Assembly (NCBI RefSeq): GCF_900141735.1
Contig: NZ_FQYO01000001.1
Span: 682,001 to 746,000, forward strand
Length of the DNA: 64,000 nucleotides
Reading direction: 5' to 3'
From: Wenxinia saemankumensis
GTDB taxonomy: Bacteria; Pseudomonadota; Alphaproteobacteria; Rhodobacterales; Rhodobacteraceae
The notes beneath the pieces are model-generated. The model was given only the letters and a program-made list of their open reading frames with translations, searched no databases and was not told where the DNA came from. A program made the position numbers and the translations under genes. Numbering within the stretch: position 1 is the stretch's first letter; the number at the start of each line of letters is the position of its first letter. Below are positions 42,167-52,581 of this stretch, one piece after another.

Positions 42167-42178
42167 CAGCGGGCGACG

Positions 42179-43531
42179 ATGGACGAGGTGAACGTGATCG
42201 TCCTGGCGGCGGGCCAGGGCACGCGGATGAAATCGGACCGGCCGAAGGTCCTGCACGAGATCGGGAATGCCCCGCTCGTCGTCCATGCCATCGCCTCGGC
42301 CGAGCCGCTCTCTCCCGCGCGCCTCGTCGTCGTCACCGGCCACGGCGCCGCCGAGGTGGGCCGCGCGGTGGCCGCGCATGCCCCCGACGCGATCCTGGTC
42401 GAGCAGCGCGAGCGCAAGGGCACCGGCCATGCCGTGATGCAGACCCGCGCCGCGCTCGAGGGGGCGCGGGGCGATGCGATCGTCCTCTACGGCGACACCC
42501 CCTTCATCCGCACCGACACGCTGCGCGAGATGCGCGCCGCGCGCGAGCGGCACGCGGTCGTGGTCCTGGGGTTCGAGGCGGCGGAGCCGGGTCGCTACGG
42601 CCGGCTCGTCACCACGGGCGAGACGCTGGACCGGATCGTCGAGTTCAAGGACGCGACGGATGAGGAGCGGGCGATAACCCTCTGCAATTCCGGCGTGATC
42701 TGCGCGGATGCCGGACTTCTGTTCGACTTGCTGGACGACGTGACGGACGACAACGCGGCGGGGGAGCTGTACCTGACCGACATCGTCGGCCTCGCCCGCG
42801 CGGCCGGCCGGTCCTGCGGATACGTCACCTGCGACGAGGCCGAGACGCTGGGCATCAATTCCCGCCCCGAACTGGCCGCCGCCGAGGACGCCTTCCAGGC
42901 CCGCGCGCGACAGGCGGCGATGGAGGCGGGCGCGACCCTGATCGCGCCCGGGACCGTCTTCCTCTCGCGCGATACCGCGCTCGGCCGGGATTGCGTGGTC
43001 GAGCCGAACGTCGTCTTCGGCCCCGGCGTCACGGTCGCCCCGGGCGCCCGCATCCGCGCCTTCTCGCATCTCGAGGGCGCCTCGGTCGGCCCCGGCGCCA
43101 CGATCGGCCCCTTCGCCCGCCTGCGCCCCGGCGCCCGGCTGGAGGAGAACGTGCATGTCGGCAACTTCGTCGAGATCAAGAAGGCCGAGATCGGCGCGGG
43201 CGCCAAGGTGAACCACCTCACCTATATCGGCGACGCCGCGATCGGCGCACGGACGAATGTCGGGGCGGGCACGATCACCTGCAATTACGACGGCGTCTTC
43301 AAGCACCGGACCGAGATCGGGGCCGATGTCTTCGTCGGGTCGAACACGATGCTCGTCGCGCCCGTCCGGATCGGCGACGGGGCGATGACGGCGACCGGAA
43401 CGGTCGTGACGCAGGACGTGCCGGAGGGCGCGATGGCGGTCGGCCGGGCCCGGGCCGAGATCAAACCGGGCTTCGCCCGACGGTTCTTCGACAAGTTGCG
43501 CGCGGCCAGGGCCGCCGGCGGCAAGGGGTAG
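42179..43531 (+). CDS. glmU: Bifunctional UDP-GlcNAc pyrophosphorylase / GlcN-1-P N-acetyltransferase
   Basis: Makes UDP-GlcNAc for peptidoglycan and LPS. The 450-residue product has the N-terminal uridylyltransferase domain (VIVLAAGQGTRMKSDRPKVLHE, cited as LAAGQGTRMKSDRPK; LYGDTPFIR) and a C-terminal left-handed beta-helix acetyltransferase domain with NFVEIKKAEIGAGAKVNHLTYIGD (cited as KKAEIGAGAKVNHL) and GAGTITCNYDG. glmS follows after four bases, a functional pair in hexosamine synthesis. Confidence 0.97.
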   Translation: MDEVNVIVLAAGQGTRMKSDRPKVLHEIGNAPLVVHAIASAEPLSPARLVVVTGHGAAEVGRAVAAHAPDAILVEQRERKGTGHAVMQTRAALEGARGDAIVLYGDTPFIRTDTLREMRAARERHAVVVLGFEAAEPGRYGRLVTTGETLDRIVEFKDATDEERAITLCNSGVICADAGLLFDLLDDVTDDNAAGELYLTDIVGLARAAGRSCGYVTCDEAETLGINSRPELAAAEDAFQARARQAAMEAGATLIAPGTVFLSRDTALGRDCVVEPNVVFGPGVTVAPGARIRAFSHLEGASVGPGATIGPFARLRPGARLEENVHVGNFVEIKKAEIGAGAKVNHLTYIGDAAIGARTNVGAGTITCNYDGVFKHRTEIGADVFVGSNTMLVAPVRIGDGAMTATGTVVTQDVPEGAMAVGRARAEIKPGFARRFFDKLRAARAAGGKG

Positions 43532-43535
43532 TCCA

Positions 43536-45353
<1,818 letters not shown>

Positions 45354-45375
45354 CGCCCGGCCGCGTGGCCGGGCG
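45354..45375. terminator. Hairpin terminator after glmS
   Basis: A 9-bp perfect GC stem (45354-45362 with 45367-45375) closed by a GCGT tetraloop, starting on the base after the glmS stop. There is no strong T-run, but the position between convergent glmS and a lipoprotein gene supports a terminator. Confidence 0.6.
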
Positions 45376-45396
45376 CCCTGGTCCTGGCTCGCGCGA

Positions 45397-45906
45397 TCAG
45401 AGCGAGTAGACCGTCAGTTCCTCGATGGCCGTCAGCGGCAGGTTGAGGAGCTGCATCGCCGGCAGGCTGATCTCGCTGCCCGAGCCGGGCTGCCCGCCGG
45501 AGGGGCGCAGCTCGATGTTGATCCCCTCGCCGTTCGACCGTTCCACCCGGCCGGCGGTCACGCTCGTCACGAAGGGCGTCTCGATCCAGATCCCCGGCGA
45601 GGCCGGGTTGCCCAGCGTGGCCAGCGTCGTGCCCAGCTGCGTCTCGCCGCCCGCCGTCGCGGCCGTGGCCTCGGCCCGGTCCTCCTCGGTCGTGGTGTCG
45701 AACTGGTCGGCGGTGGTCGCGCCGGCGGGCGGTGGCGGCGGCGGGGTCAGGTCCAGCGTCTCGACCGGCGGCGGCGCGCCGATCGCCGCCTGCTGGGCGG
45801 CGGCGGTCGCATCCGGCCCGGAGGACGGAGCCGAGGCAGGCTGGAGCGTGGCGCAGGCGGACAGAAGGGCGAAGGCGGGCGCGAGGGCGACGGAATACCG
45901 GGTCAT
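45397..45906 (-). CDS. Putative lipoprotein with proline-rich linker
   Basis: A 169-residue predicted lipoprotein: hydrophobic residues 6-16 and lipobox LSAC with Cys18. Residues 20-75 are Ala/Pro-rich with a P7-type run ([10 protein letters not shown]), a likely flexible tether to the outer membrane. The C-terminal half ([18 protein letters not shown], then [22 protein letters not shown]) looks like a small beta domain. I do not recognise a named family; similar proteins are common in Rhodobacteraceae. It is convergent with glmS and divergent from moaA. Confidence 0.72.
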   Translation of the reverse strand: MTRYSVALAPAFALLSACATLQPASAPSSGPDATAAAQQAAIGAPPPVETLDLTPPPPPPAGATTADQFDTTTEEDRAEATAATAGGETQLGTTLATLGNPASPGIWIETPFVTSVTAGRVERSNGEGINIELRPSGGQPGSGSEISLPAMQLLNLPLTAIEELTVYSL

Positions 45907-46003
45907 GCGGCGACCCTACGGCCGGGCCCGCCCCCGCGCAACGCCTCTTGCCGTCCCCGCCCCCGCCTTGCGCGGCCCCCTGCCGGGCCCTAGGTTCGCG
46001 TCG

Positions 46004-47005
46004 ATGGAACCCCTCGTCGATCCTTTCGCCCGCGCCATCCGCTACCTGCGCGTCTCGGTCACGGACCGCTGCGACTTCCGCTGCGTCTACTGCATGTCCG
46101 AGAACATGACCTTCCTGCCGAAGAAGGACCTCCTGACGCTCGAGGAGCTGGACCGCCTTTCCTCCGCCTTCGTCCGGCTGGGAGTCGAGAAGCTGCGCAT
46201 CACCGGGGGCGAGCCGCTCGTCCGGCGGAACATCCTGACGTATTTCAACGCGATGGGCCGGCATCTGGACAGCGGCGCGCTGAAGGAGCTGACGCTGACC
46301 ACCAATGGCAGCCAGCTCGCGCGCTTCGCGGCCGACCTCTACGCCGCCGGGGTGCGGCGGGTGAATGTCAGCCTCGACACGCTGGACGAGGACAAGTTCG
46401 CCCGCGTCACCCGCTGGGGGCGACTGCCGCAGGTGCTGAAGGGGATCGACGCCGCGCAGGCCGCCGGCCTGCGGGTCAAGATCAACACCGTCGCGCTCAA
46501 GGGATTCAACGAGGACGAGCTCTTCGCCCTCGTCGAATGGTGCGCGGGACGCGACATGGACCTGACCTTCATCGAGGTCATGCCGATGGGCGATATCGGC
46601 AACGAGGACCGGATCGGCCAGTACTGGTCGCTCAAGGACCTGCGCGCGCAGCTGGCGGCGCATTACGTCCTGACCGACACGCCCGAGAGTTCGGGCGGCC
46701 CCGCCCGCTACGTCCGGGTGGAGGAGACGGGCGCGAGGATCGGCTTCATCACGCCGCTGACCCACAATTTCTGCGAAAGCTGCAACCGCGTGCGCGTCAC
46801 CTGCACCGGCGAGATCTATACCTGCCTCGGGCAGGAGGGACATTCGGACCTGCGCGGACCGCTGCGGTCGAGCGAGGACGACGCGGTGCTGGAGGACGCG
46901 ATCCGCGCCGCCATCGCGCTGAAGCCGAAGGGCCACGATTTCGACTATTCCCGGCAGGACGTCTCGGGCCGCGTCTCGCGCCACATGAGCCATACCGGCG
47001 GCTGA
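46004..47005 (+). CDS. moaA: GTP 3',8-cyclase MoaA
   Basis: Radical-SAM enzyme that starts molybdenum cofactor synthesis from GTP. The 333-residue product has the N-terminal cluster motif CDFRCVYC (residues 25-32, CxxxCxxC), the SAM-binding [11 protein letters not shown] and the second 4Fe-4S site with [20 protein letters not shown] (Cys-x2-Cys-x13-Cys pattern). The C-terminal GG tail (HTGG) needed for activity is present. Relevant to the Moco accessory genes at 23-25 kb. It is followed 23 bases on by waaA. Confidence 0.96.
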   Translation: MEPLVDPFARAIRYLRVSVTDRCDFRCVYCMSENMTFLPKKDLLTLEELDRLSSAFVRLGVEKLRITGGEPLVRRNILTYFNAMGRHLDSGALKELTLTTNGSQLARFAADLYAAGVRRVNVSLDTLDEDKFARVTRWGRLPQVLKGIDAAQAAGLRVKINTVALKGFNEDELFALVEWCAGRDMDLTFIEVMPMGDIGNEDRIGQYWSLKDLRAQLAAHYVLTDTPESSGGPARYVRVEETGARIGFITPLTHNFCESCNRVRVTCTGEIYTCLGQEGHSDLRGPLRSSEDDAVLEDAIRAAIALKPKGHDFDYSRQDVSGRVSRHMSHTGG

Positions 47006-47028
47006 CGGCCCCGGCCTGCCGCCCCGCA

Positions 47029-48288
47029 ATGCCCCTGCCCCTCGCCCTCTATTCCGCCGCCAGCCGGCTCGCCGGCCCGATGCTCGGGCGGCGCGCGGCG
47101 GGGCGGCTGGCGGCGGCGGGCGTTCCGTCCGGCCGCCTCGCCGAGCGCCGGGGCCGGGCGGGCCTGAAGCGACCGGACGGCCCCGTGATCTGGCTGCACG
47201 GCGCCAGCGTCGGCGAGGGCGTGGCCCTCCTGCCGCTGGTCGCGCGGCTGCAGGGGCGGGTGACCTGCCTCGTCACGACCGGCACCGCCGCCTCGGCCGA
47301 GGTGCTGGCCCGGCGGCTGCCGGAGGGGGCGATCCACCAGTTCGCCCCCATCGACACGCCCTCCGCGACCCGGCGCTTCCTCGACCATTGGCGGCCCGCC
47401 GCCCTGGTCCTGTCCGAAAGCGAGATCTGGCCCAGCTGGCTCGCCGCGGTGCGAGGCCGCGGCATCCCCGCCGCCCTCGTCGGCGCGCGTCTGTCGGACG
47501 GCAGCCTGCGGGGCTGGTCGCGCTTTCCCCTCAGCGCGGCATGGCTTTTCGGCGGTCTGGCGCTCGTCCAGCCGCAGAGCGCGGCGATCGGGGGGCAGCT
47601 CGCGATGATCGGTGTCCGGCCCGAGGCGCTGCGCCCGCCGGCCGACCTCAAGGCCGCCGCGCCGCCCCTGCCAGGGGGCGACGCGCCCGCCCTCGCTCCC
47701 CGCCTCGCCGGACGCCCAGTCTGGGCGATGCTCTCCACCCATGCCGGCGAGGAGGCACTGGCCCTCGCCGCCCATGAAGAGGTGCTGCGGGAGCATCCCG
47801 GCGCCCTCCTCCTTCTGGCGCCGCGCCATCCGGATCGCTTCGACACCGTGGCGGACGAGATCGGCGGGGCCCTCCCCCTCGCCCGCCGGTCGCGTGGCGA
47901 GGTGCCGGGGCCGGATGTCCCGGTCTGGCTCTGCGACACGCTGGGAGAGATCGGGACCTGGCTGCACCTCGCGCAGGTCGTAGCTCTGGCCGGATCGTGG
48001 CGCGGCGCGGGCGGCCACAACCCGTGGGAGCCGGCGCGGCTGGGCCGCGGTGTGCTGCACGGACCCGACATCGCCAATGCCGCGTCCGCCCATGCCGCCC
48101 TCGCCGAGGCGGGGGGCGCGCGCGAGGTGCCGGCGGACGGGATCGGGGCGGCGGTCTCGGCCCTGCTGGGCGACGCGCCGGCCCGCGCCGCCTTCGACGC
48201 CGCGGCCCTGACGGTGGCCGAGCGGCAGGGCGCGGACGTGGACTCTCTCGCGGAAGAGATCCTGTCGCTGGCGGAGCGCGCCGGATGA
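47029..48288 (+). CDS. waaA: 3-deoxy-D-manno-octulosonic acid (Kdo) transferase
   Basis: GT30 enzyme that adds Kdo to lipid IV-A in LPS core synthesis at the inner face of the cytoplasmic membrane. The 419-residue product has an N-terminal membrane-associating segment, the WLHGASVGEGVALLPLV motif near residue 55, LVLSESEIWPSW near 125, and the C-terminal CMP-Kdo site with GSWRGAGGHNPWEPARLG. The start ATG at 47029 has no clear ribosome site. It overlaps the next glycosyltransferase by an ATGA. Confidence 0.93.
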   Translation: MPLPLALYSAASRLAGPMLGRRAAGRLAAAGVPSGRLAERRGRAGLKRPDGPVIWLHGASVGEGVALLPLVARLQGRVTCLVTTGTAASAEVLARRLPEGAIHQFAPIDTPSATRRFLDHWRPAALVLSESEIWPSWLAAVRGRGIPAALVGARLSDGSLRGWSRFPLSAAWLFGGLALVQPQSAAIGGQLAMIGVRPEALRPPADLKAAAPPLPGGDAPALAPRLAGRPVWAMLSTHAGEEALALAAHEEVLREHPGALLLLAPRHPDRFDTVADEIGGALPLARRSRGEVPGPDVPVWLCDTLGEIGTWLHLAQVVALAGSWRGAGGHNPWEPARLGRGVLHGPDIANAASAHAALAEAGGAREVPADGIGAAVSALLGDAPARAAFDAAALTVAERQGADVDSLAEEILSLAERAG

Positions 48289-49319
48289 GGCCCGATCCCG
48301 ACGTCATCGCCCCCAGCTTCAAGCGGCGGATCTCGGGCGTCACCTCGACGTTGGTGCGCCTCGTGCCGACGCAGGCGCGGGACATCGCCATCGCCGCCTG
48401 CGGCCCGGCCCTTCCGCCGGAGGTGCCGCGGATCCCGCTGCACCGCCTGCCCTTCCTGCCGCGCCGGCCCCGGGTCTGGCACGCGCGCCGCAATGTCGAG
48501 ATGCTGGGCGGCCTCGTGCTGCGGGCGCTGGGGCAGGATCTGCGGCTGCTCTTCACCTCGGCCTCGCAGCGGCGCCACACGGCCTATACGCGCTGGCTCA
48601 TCGGCCGCATGGACCGGATCGTCGCGACCTCGGATCGCAGCGCGGCCTTCCTGACCCGGCCCGCCACGGTGATCCGGCACGGGATCGACACGGACGCGTT
48701 CCGCCCGCCCCCGGATCGGGCGGCGCTGCGCCGCGAACTCGGCCTGCCGGAGGGGCTGCTGGTCGGCTGCTACGGCCGGATCCGCCCCTCCAAGGGGACT
48801 GACCTGTTCCTGGACGCGATGCTGGACCTGCTGCCGGACCGGCCGGGGGCCCATGCCGTCGTGATGGGTGGCACGGCTCCGAAATTCGCCCGCTTCGCCG
48901 CGGATCTGCGGGCCCGCGCCGCCGCCTCGCCCGTCGCGGACCGGATCCATTTCCGCCCCGAGGCGCGACCGTGGGAGATGGCCGGCTGGTTCGGCGCGCT
49001 CGACCTCTACGTCGCGCCGCAGCGACACGAGGGGTTCGGCCTCACCCCGCTCGAGGCGATGGCCTGCGGCGCGGCGGTCGTGGCCACCGATGCGGGCGCC
49101 TTCGACGAGCTGGTCGTGCCCGAGCGGACGGGCCTCATCGTGCCGCGCGGCGACGCACCCGCGCTGAAGGCCGCCCTCTCCCGCGCCCTGGACGACGCGC
49201 CCGCGCGCGTCGCCTGGGGCGCGGCGGGCCCGGCCCATGTGGCGGAGAGCTTCCGGCTGGAGGACGAGGCCGCCGCCCTCAATGCGATCTACCGCGAGAT
49301 GCTGGCGGCTGCGCGCTAG
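48285..49319 (+). CDS. GT4 family glycosyltransferase (LPS core, LpcC/LpsB-like)
   Basis: A 344-residue retaining glycosyltransferase with GT-B fold. The C-terminal donor domain shows GCYGRIRPSKGTDLFLDAM, APQRHEGFGLTPLEAMACGAAVVATDAGAFDELV (cited as HEGFGLTPLEAMACG). It is coupled by ATGA to waaA, the gene order seen for the alphaproteobacterial LPS core mannosyltransferase LpcC/LpsB, so transfer of the first core sugar to Kdo is the likely role; the sugar itself is an inference. It is convergent with rnd, four bases apart. Confidence 0.85.
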   Translation: MRPDPDVIAPSFKRRISGVTSTLVRLVPTQARDIAIAACGPALPPEVPRIPLHRLPFLPRRPRVWHARRNVEMLGGLVLRALGQDLRLLFTSASQRRHTAYTRWLIGRMDRIVATSDRSAAFLTRPATVIRHGIDTDAFRPPPDRAALRRELGLPEGLLVGCYGRIRPSKGTDLFLDAMLDLLPDRPGAHAVVMGGTAPKFARFAADLRARAAASPVADRIHFRPEARPWEMAGWFGALDLYVAPQRHEGFGLTPLEAMACGAAVVATDAGAFDELVVPERTGLIVPRGDAPALKAALSRALDDAPARVAWGAAGPAHVAESFRLEDEAAALNAIYREMLAAAR

Positions 49320-49323
49320 CGGG

Positions 49324-50490
49324 TCACCCCAGCTTTACCGTCACGACGTTCGGCCCCTTCGCCGCCAGCGCCACCCGCCCCTCGCAGAGCGCCAGCGCCA
49401 TGTCGCCGAACACCTCGCGCCGCCAGCCCTGCAGGGCCGGAAGGTCGCGATCCCCGCCCGCCAGCGCGTCGAGATCGGCGGCCGAGGCGATCAGCCGGGG
49501 CGCCACGTTCTCGGCCTCGGCCCGCGCCTTGAGCAGGACGCGCAGCAGGTCGGCGAGCGCGGGGTTCACCTGCAGCTGCGCGCGCCGGTCGTCTGCCCGC
49601 GGCTGCTGCGCGGAGGGCGTCTCCACCCCGGCCCTGACGGCCGCGAGGATGCCGTCCGCGATCTCGCCCTTGCGGGCCTCGCGCAGCAGCAGGCGCGAGC
49701 GGCCGAGATCCTTCTCCGAGGCGGGCTTTGTCGAGGCGAGCTCGACCAGCGCGTCGTCCTTGAAGACGCGGCTGCGCGGCACGTCCCGCGCCTGCGCGTA
49801 GGATTCGCGGAATCGCGCCAGCTCGCGCACGATGGCGAGGAACTTGCCGGAGGCGGTCCGCGTCTTGACCCGCCGCCACGCCTCGTCCGGGTCGGTGACA
49901 TAGGTGGCGGGATCGTTCAGCACCGCCATCTCCTCGGCCACCCAGCGGGCGCGGCCGGTCCGCTTCAGGTCGGCGGCGAGGCTCTCGTAGATCTCGCGCA
50001 GATGGGTCACGTCGGCGATGGCGTAGCGCAGCTGCGCGTCAGACAGCGGCCGCCGCGACCAGTCCGTGAAGCGCGAGGACTTGTCGATCTCGGCCTTGGC
50101 GATCTTGCGGACCAGCGTCTCGTAGCCGACCTGTTCGCCGAAGCCGCAGACCATCGCCGCGACCTGCGTGTCGAAGAGCGGCGCGGGGATGATCCCCTTG
50201 TCGACGTAGAAGATTTCCAGATCCTGCCGCGCGGCGTGGAACACCTTCACCACGCCCGGGTCCTCGAACAGCGCGTAGAGCGGGCCGAGGTCCAGCCCCT
50301 CGCCCTCGATCGGATCGACGATGGCCGCATCCTCCTCTTCCGCCTCGCCGGGATAGGCCAGCTGGATCAGGCAGAGTTTGGGATAATAGGTCCGCTCGCG
50401 CAGGAACTCGGTATCGACGGTGACATAGGGGTGACGCGCGGCCCGCTCGCAGAAGGCGGCGAGGGCGTCGGTCGTCTTGATGATCTGCAT
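49324..50490 (-). CDS. rnd: Ribonuclease D
   Basis: A DEDDy 3'-5' exoribonuclease acting in tRNA and small RNA maturation. The 388-residue product shows VTVDTEFLRERTYYPKLCLIQLA (Exo I, Asp and Glu; cited as VTVDTEFLRERTYY), HAARQDLEIFY (Exo II) and LRYAIADVTHLREIYESL (Exo III, Tyr and Asp), followed by HRDC domains near residues 210-290 and 310-380. The ATG at 50490 was chosen because upstream in-frame codons would translate a palindromic element. No ribosome site is obvious. Confidence 0.95.
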   Translation of the reverse strand: MQIIKTTDALAAFCERAARHPYVTVDTEFLRERTYYPKLCLIQLAYPGEAEEEDAAIVDPIEGEGLDLGPLYALFEDPGVVKVFHAARQDLEIFYVDKGIIPAPLFDTQVAAMVCGFGEQVGYETLVRKIAKAEIDKSSRFTDWSRRPLSDAQLRYAIADVTHLREIYESLAADLKRTGRARWVAEEMAVLNDPATYVTDPDEAWRRVKTRTASGKFLAIVRELARFRESYAQARDVPRSRVFKDDALVELASTKPASEKDLGRSRLLLREARKGEIADGILAAVRAGVETPSAQQPRADDRRAQLQVNPALADLLRVLLKARAEAENVAPRLIASAADLDALAGGDRDLPALQGWRREVFGDMALALCEGRVALAAKGPNVVTVKLG

Positions 50491-50522
50491 CGGGGACGGG
50501 CGGCTTTCGTCTGTGAAACGGA

Positions 50523-50540
50523 CCTTCCCCGTGGGGAAGG
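50523..50540. repeat. Palindromic repeat, copy 1 (CCTTCCCC-GT-GGGGAAGG)
   Basis: An 18-bp palindrome with two central bases (8-bp arms 50523-50530 and 50533-50540). It lies between rnd and purN on the minus strand, upstream of rnd. It is the first of two nearly identical copies 32 bases apart. Confidence 0.85.
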
Positions 50541-50554
50541 CGGATGGCACGAAC

Positions 50555-50572
50555 CCTTCCCCGCGGGGAAGG
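50555..50572. repeat. Palindromic repeat, copy 2 (CCTTCCCC-GC-GGGGAAGG)
   Basis: Second copy, same arms (50555-50562 and 50565-50572), central dinucleotide GC. The centre-to-centre spacing of 32 bp is close to three helical turns, which suits either a pair of protein-binding sites or a REP-like repeat unit. It ends 41 bases before the purN stop. Confidence 0.85.
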
Positions 50573-50612
50573 CCGCGAAACCTAACCCGCGTCGGCGATC
50601 AGGTCCACAGGG

Positions 50613-51209
50613 TCAGGCCGGGGCGCGCAGGTCCAGCGGGGCGGTCTCGCCCGCCAGCACCCGGCGCAGCACGGCCGGATAGAGGCGGTGCTCCAGCTCC
50701 AGCACCCGCGCGGCCAGACTGTCCGGCGTGTCGCCGGGGCGCACCTTCAGCCGCGCCTGCCCCCGGATCGGCCCGGCATCGAGCTCGGGGGTCACCTCGT
50801 GGACGGTGCAGCCATGCTCGGCCTCGCCCGCCTCCAGCGCGCGGGCATGGGTGTCGAGGCCGGGGAACTTGGGCAGGAGCGAGGGGTGGATGTTCAGCAT
50901 CCGCCCCTCCCACCGCCGGACGAAACCGGACGTGAGGATCCGCATGAAGCCGGCGAGGCAGATCACGTCGGGCCGTGCGGCGGTCAGGACGCGGTCCAGC
51001 TCGGCCTCGAAGCTCTCGCGCCCCGGATGGGCCCGGTGATCCACGGCGAACGTGGCGACGCCCAGCGCGCGGGCGCGGGCCAGCCCCGCCGCCTCCGGCC
51101 GGTTCGACAGGACGAGGACGGGCCGGCCGGGATGGTCCCGCCCCATGTCCTCGACGAGGCGGACCATGTTGGAGCCGCCGCCCGAGATCAGGATCGCGAC
51201 CCGCTTCAA
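50613..51209 (-). CDS. purN: Phosphoribosylglycinamide formyltransferase
   Basis: Transfers a formyl group from 10-formyl-THF to GAR in de novo purine synthesis. The 198-residue product begins [15 protein letters not shown] from a TTG codon at 51209 that overlaps the purM stop (TTGA). Catalytic Asn and His lie in [18 protein letters not shown] and Asp in [10 protein letters not shown]. Upstream in-frame codons overlap purM and are not supported. purM-purN pairing is standard. Confidence 0.95.
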   Translation of the reverse strand: MKRVAILISGGGSNMVRLVEDMGRDHPGRPVLVLSNRPEAAGLARARALGVATFAVDHRAHPGRESFEAELDRVLTAARPDVICLAGFMRILTSGFVRRWEGRMLNIHPSLLPKFPGLDTHARALEAGEAEHGCTVHEVTPELDAGPIRGQARLKVRPGDTPDSLAARVLELEHRLYPAVLRRVLAGETAPLDLRAPA

Positions 51210-52261
51210 GTCAGGCGGCCGGTATAGCGCATGCCCGCGCCCCCCGCGACGCGGCCGATCCGGTGCACCGCATGGCCCGCCGCCTCGAACCGCGCGCGCG
51301 CCGTGTCCGCCCGGCCCTCCGGCACGACGGCGACCATGCCGATCCCGCAATTGAAGGTCTTGAGCATCTCGGCCTCGTCGATCCCGCCCTCAGCGGCCAG
51401 CCAGCCGAAGACCGGGGGCAGCGCCCAGGCGCCGAGGTCGATCTCGGCCCCCAGCCCCTCGGGCAGGACGCGGGGCAGGTTCTCGGTCAGGCCGCCGCCG
51501 GTGATATGGGCGAGCGCGTGGATCAGGCCCCCCTCCTTGACCGCCGCGATGGCCCCCCGGACGTAGAGCGCGGTCGGCGCCAGCAGCGCCTCGCCCAGGC
51601 TGCCCTCCGCGAAGGGGGCGGGCGCGTCCCAGCCGAGGCCCGTCCGCTCCACGATGCGGCGGACCAGCGAATAGCCGTTGGAATGGACCCCCGTGGAGGC
51701 GAGGCCGAGCAGCACGTCCCCCTCCCCCACGTCCGCCGGCAGGGCCGCGCCCCGCTCCATCGCGCCGACGGCGAAGCCGGCGAGGTCGAAATCCCCGCCG
51801 TGATACATGCCCGGCATCTCGGCCGTCTCGCCGCCGATCAGCGCGCAGCCCGACAGGCGGCAGCCCTCGGCGATGCCCTCGATGACGGAGGCGGCCTGGT
51901 CGAGGTCGAGCTTTCCGGTGGCGAAGTAGTCGAGGAAGAAGAGCGGCTCGGCCCCCTGGCAGACGAGGTCGTTGACGCACATCGCGACGAGGTCGATCCC
52001 GACGCCGCCGACATGGCCGGTCTCGATCGCGATCCGCAGCTTGGTGCCGACGCCGTCGGTCGCGGCCACGAGGACGGGGTCGTCGTAGCCCGCCGCCTTG
52101 AGGTCGAAGAGCGCGCCGAAGCCCCCCAGCCCCGCCATCGTGCCGGGCCGGTCGGTGCGCTTCGCCGCCGGCTTGATCCGCTCCACCAGCGCGTTGCCGG
52201 CGTCGATGTCGACCCCGGCCTCGGCATAGCTCAGCCCGTTCCTGCCCCGAATCTCGGTCAT
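51206..52261 (-). CDS. purM: Phosphoribosylformylglycinamidine cyclo-ligase
   Basis: AIR synthetase of purine synthesis. The 351-residue product has [42 protein letters not shown] (cited as [17 protein letters not shown]), [32 protein letters not shown] and [17 protein letters not shown]. The ATG at 52261 fits the homologue start; an extended upstream frame to 52399 is spurious. It is translationally coupled to purN and separated from the upstream hisD-like gene by 320 bases. Confidence 0.96.
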   Translation of the reverse strand: MTEIRGRNGLSYAEAGVDIDAGNALVERIKPAAKRTDRPGTMAGLGGFGALFDLKAAGYDDPVLVAATDGVGTKLRIAIETGHVGGVGIDLVAMCVNDLVCQGAEPLFFLDYFATGKLDLDQAASVIEGIAEGCRLSGCALIGGETAEMPGMYHGGDFDLAGFAVGAMERGAALPADVGEGDVLLGLASTGVHSNGYSLVRRIVERTGLGWDAPAPFAEGSLGEALLAPTALYVRGAIAAVKEGGLIHALAHITGGGLTENLPRVLPEGLGAEIDLGAWALPPVFGWLAAEGGIDEAEMLKTFNCGIGMVAVVPEGRADTARARFEAAGHAVHRIGRVAGGAGMRYTGRLT

Positions 52262-52581
52262 CGTCCCGTCCCCGTCCGGCCTTGCATAGGATGGCCCCGC
52301 GCCTAGCGCAGGGGCGGGCCGGGGGCCAGCGGAACTTGCGCCGGGGAAGCTTCGCGCGGGAGCAGCCGGGCGGCCCCGGGATCCGTTCGGTCCCGTCACG
52401 GCGACCGGGGGGCCGTGCCCCCGCGCGGCGCGCCGCCCCGGCAGGGCCCCTGCGCGCCGTGCCCCCCCCCGGCAGGGACGAGGTCGGGGGCCCGGAAGGG
52501 TCCGGTCGACCCGCCGGTCCGCGAAGCGCCCGTCCGCCGGCGGCCGTCGCGCCCCTGCCCGCCCGTGTCAGCCCGCCTGCC
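52262..52581. other. 320-base gap between the hisD-like gene and purM
   Basis: No gene is supported. The stretch is extremely GC-rich, with runs of G and C and a short stem (gggggc-CGT-gccccc at 52408-52422). The purM promoter should lie in the part nearest 52262-52330, but no clear hexamers stand out. Nothing else recognised. Confidence 0.55.

Noticed and set aside
42110-42178. glmS-type ribozyme in the glmU leader
   Set aside because: The glmS ribozyme has a larger conserved core and lies directly before glmS in Firmicutes; the pattern here is only a nested hairpin.
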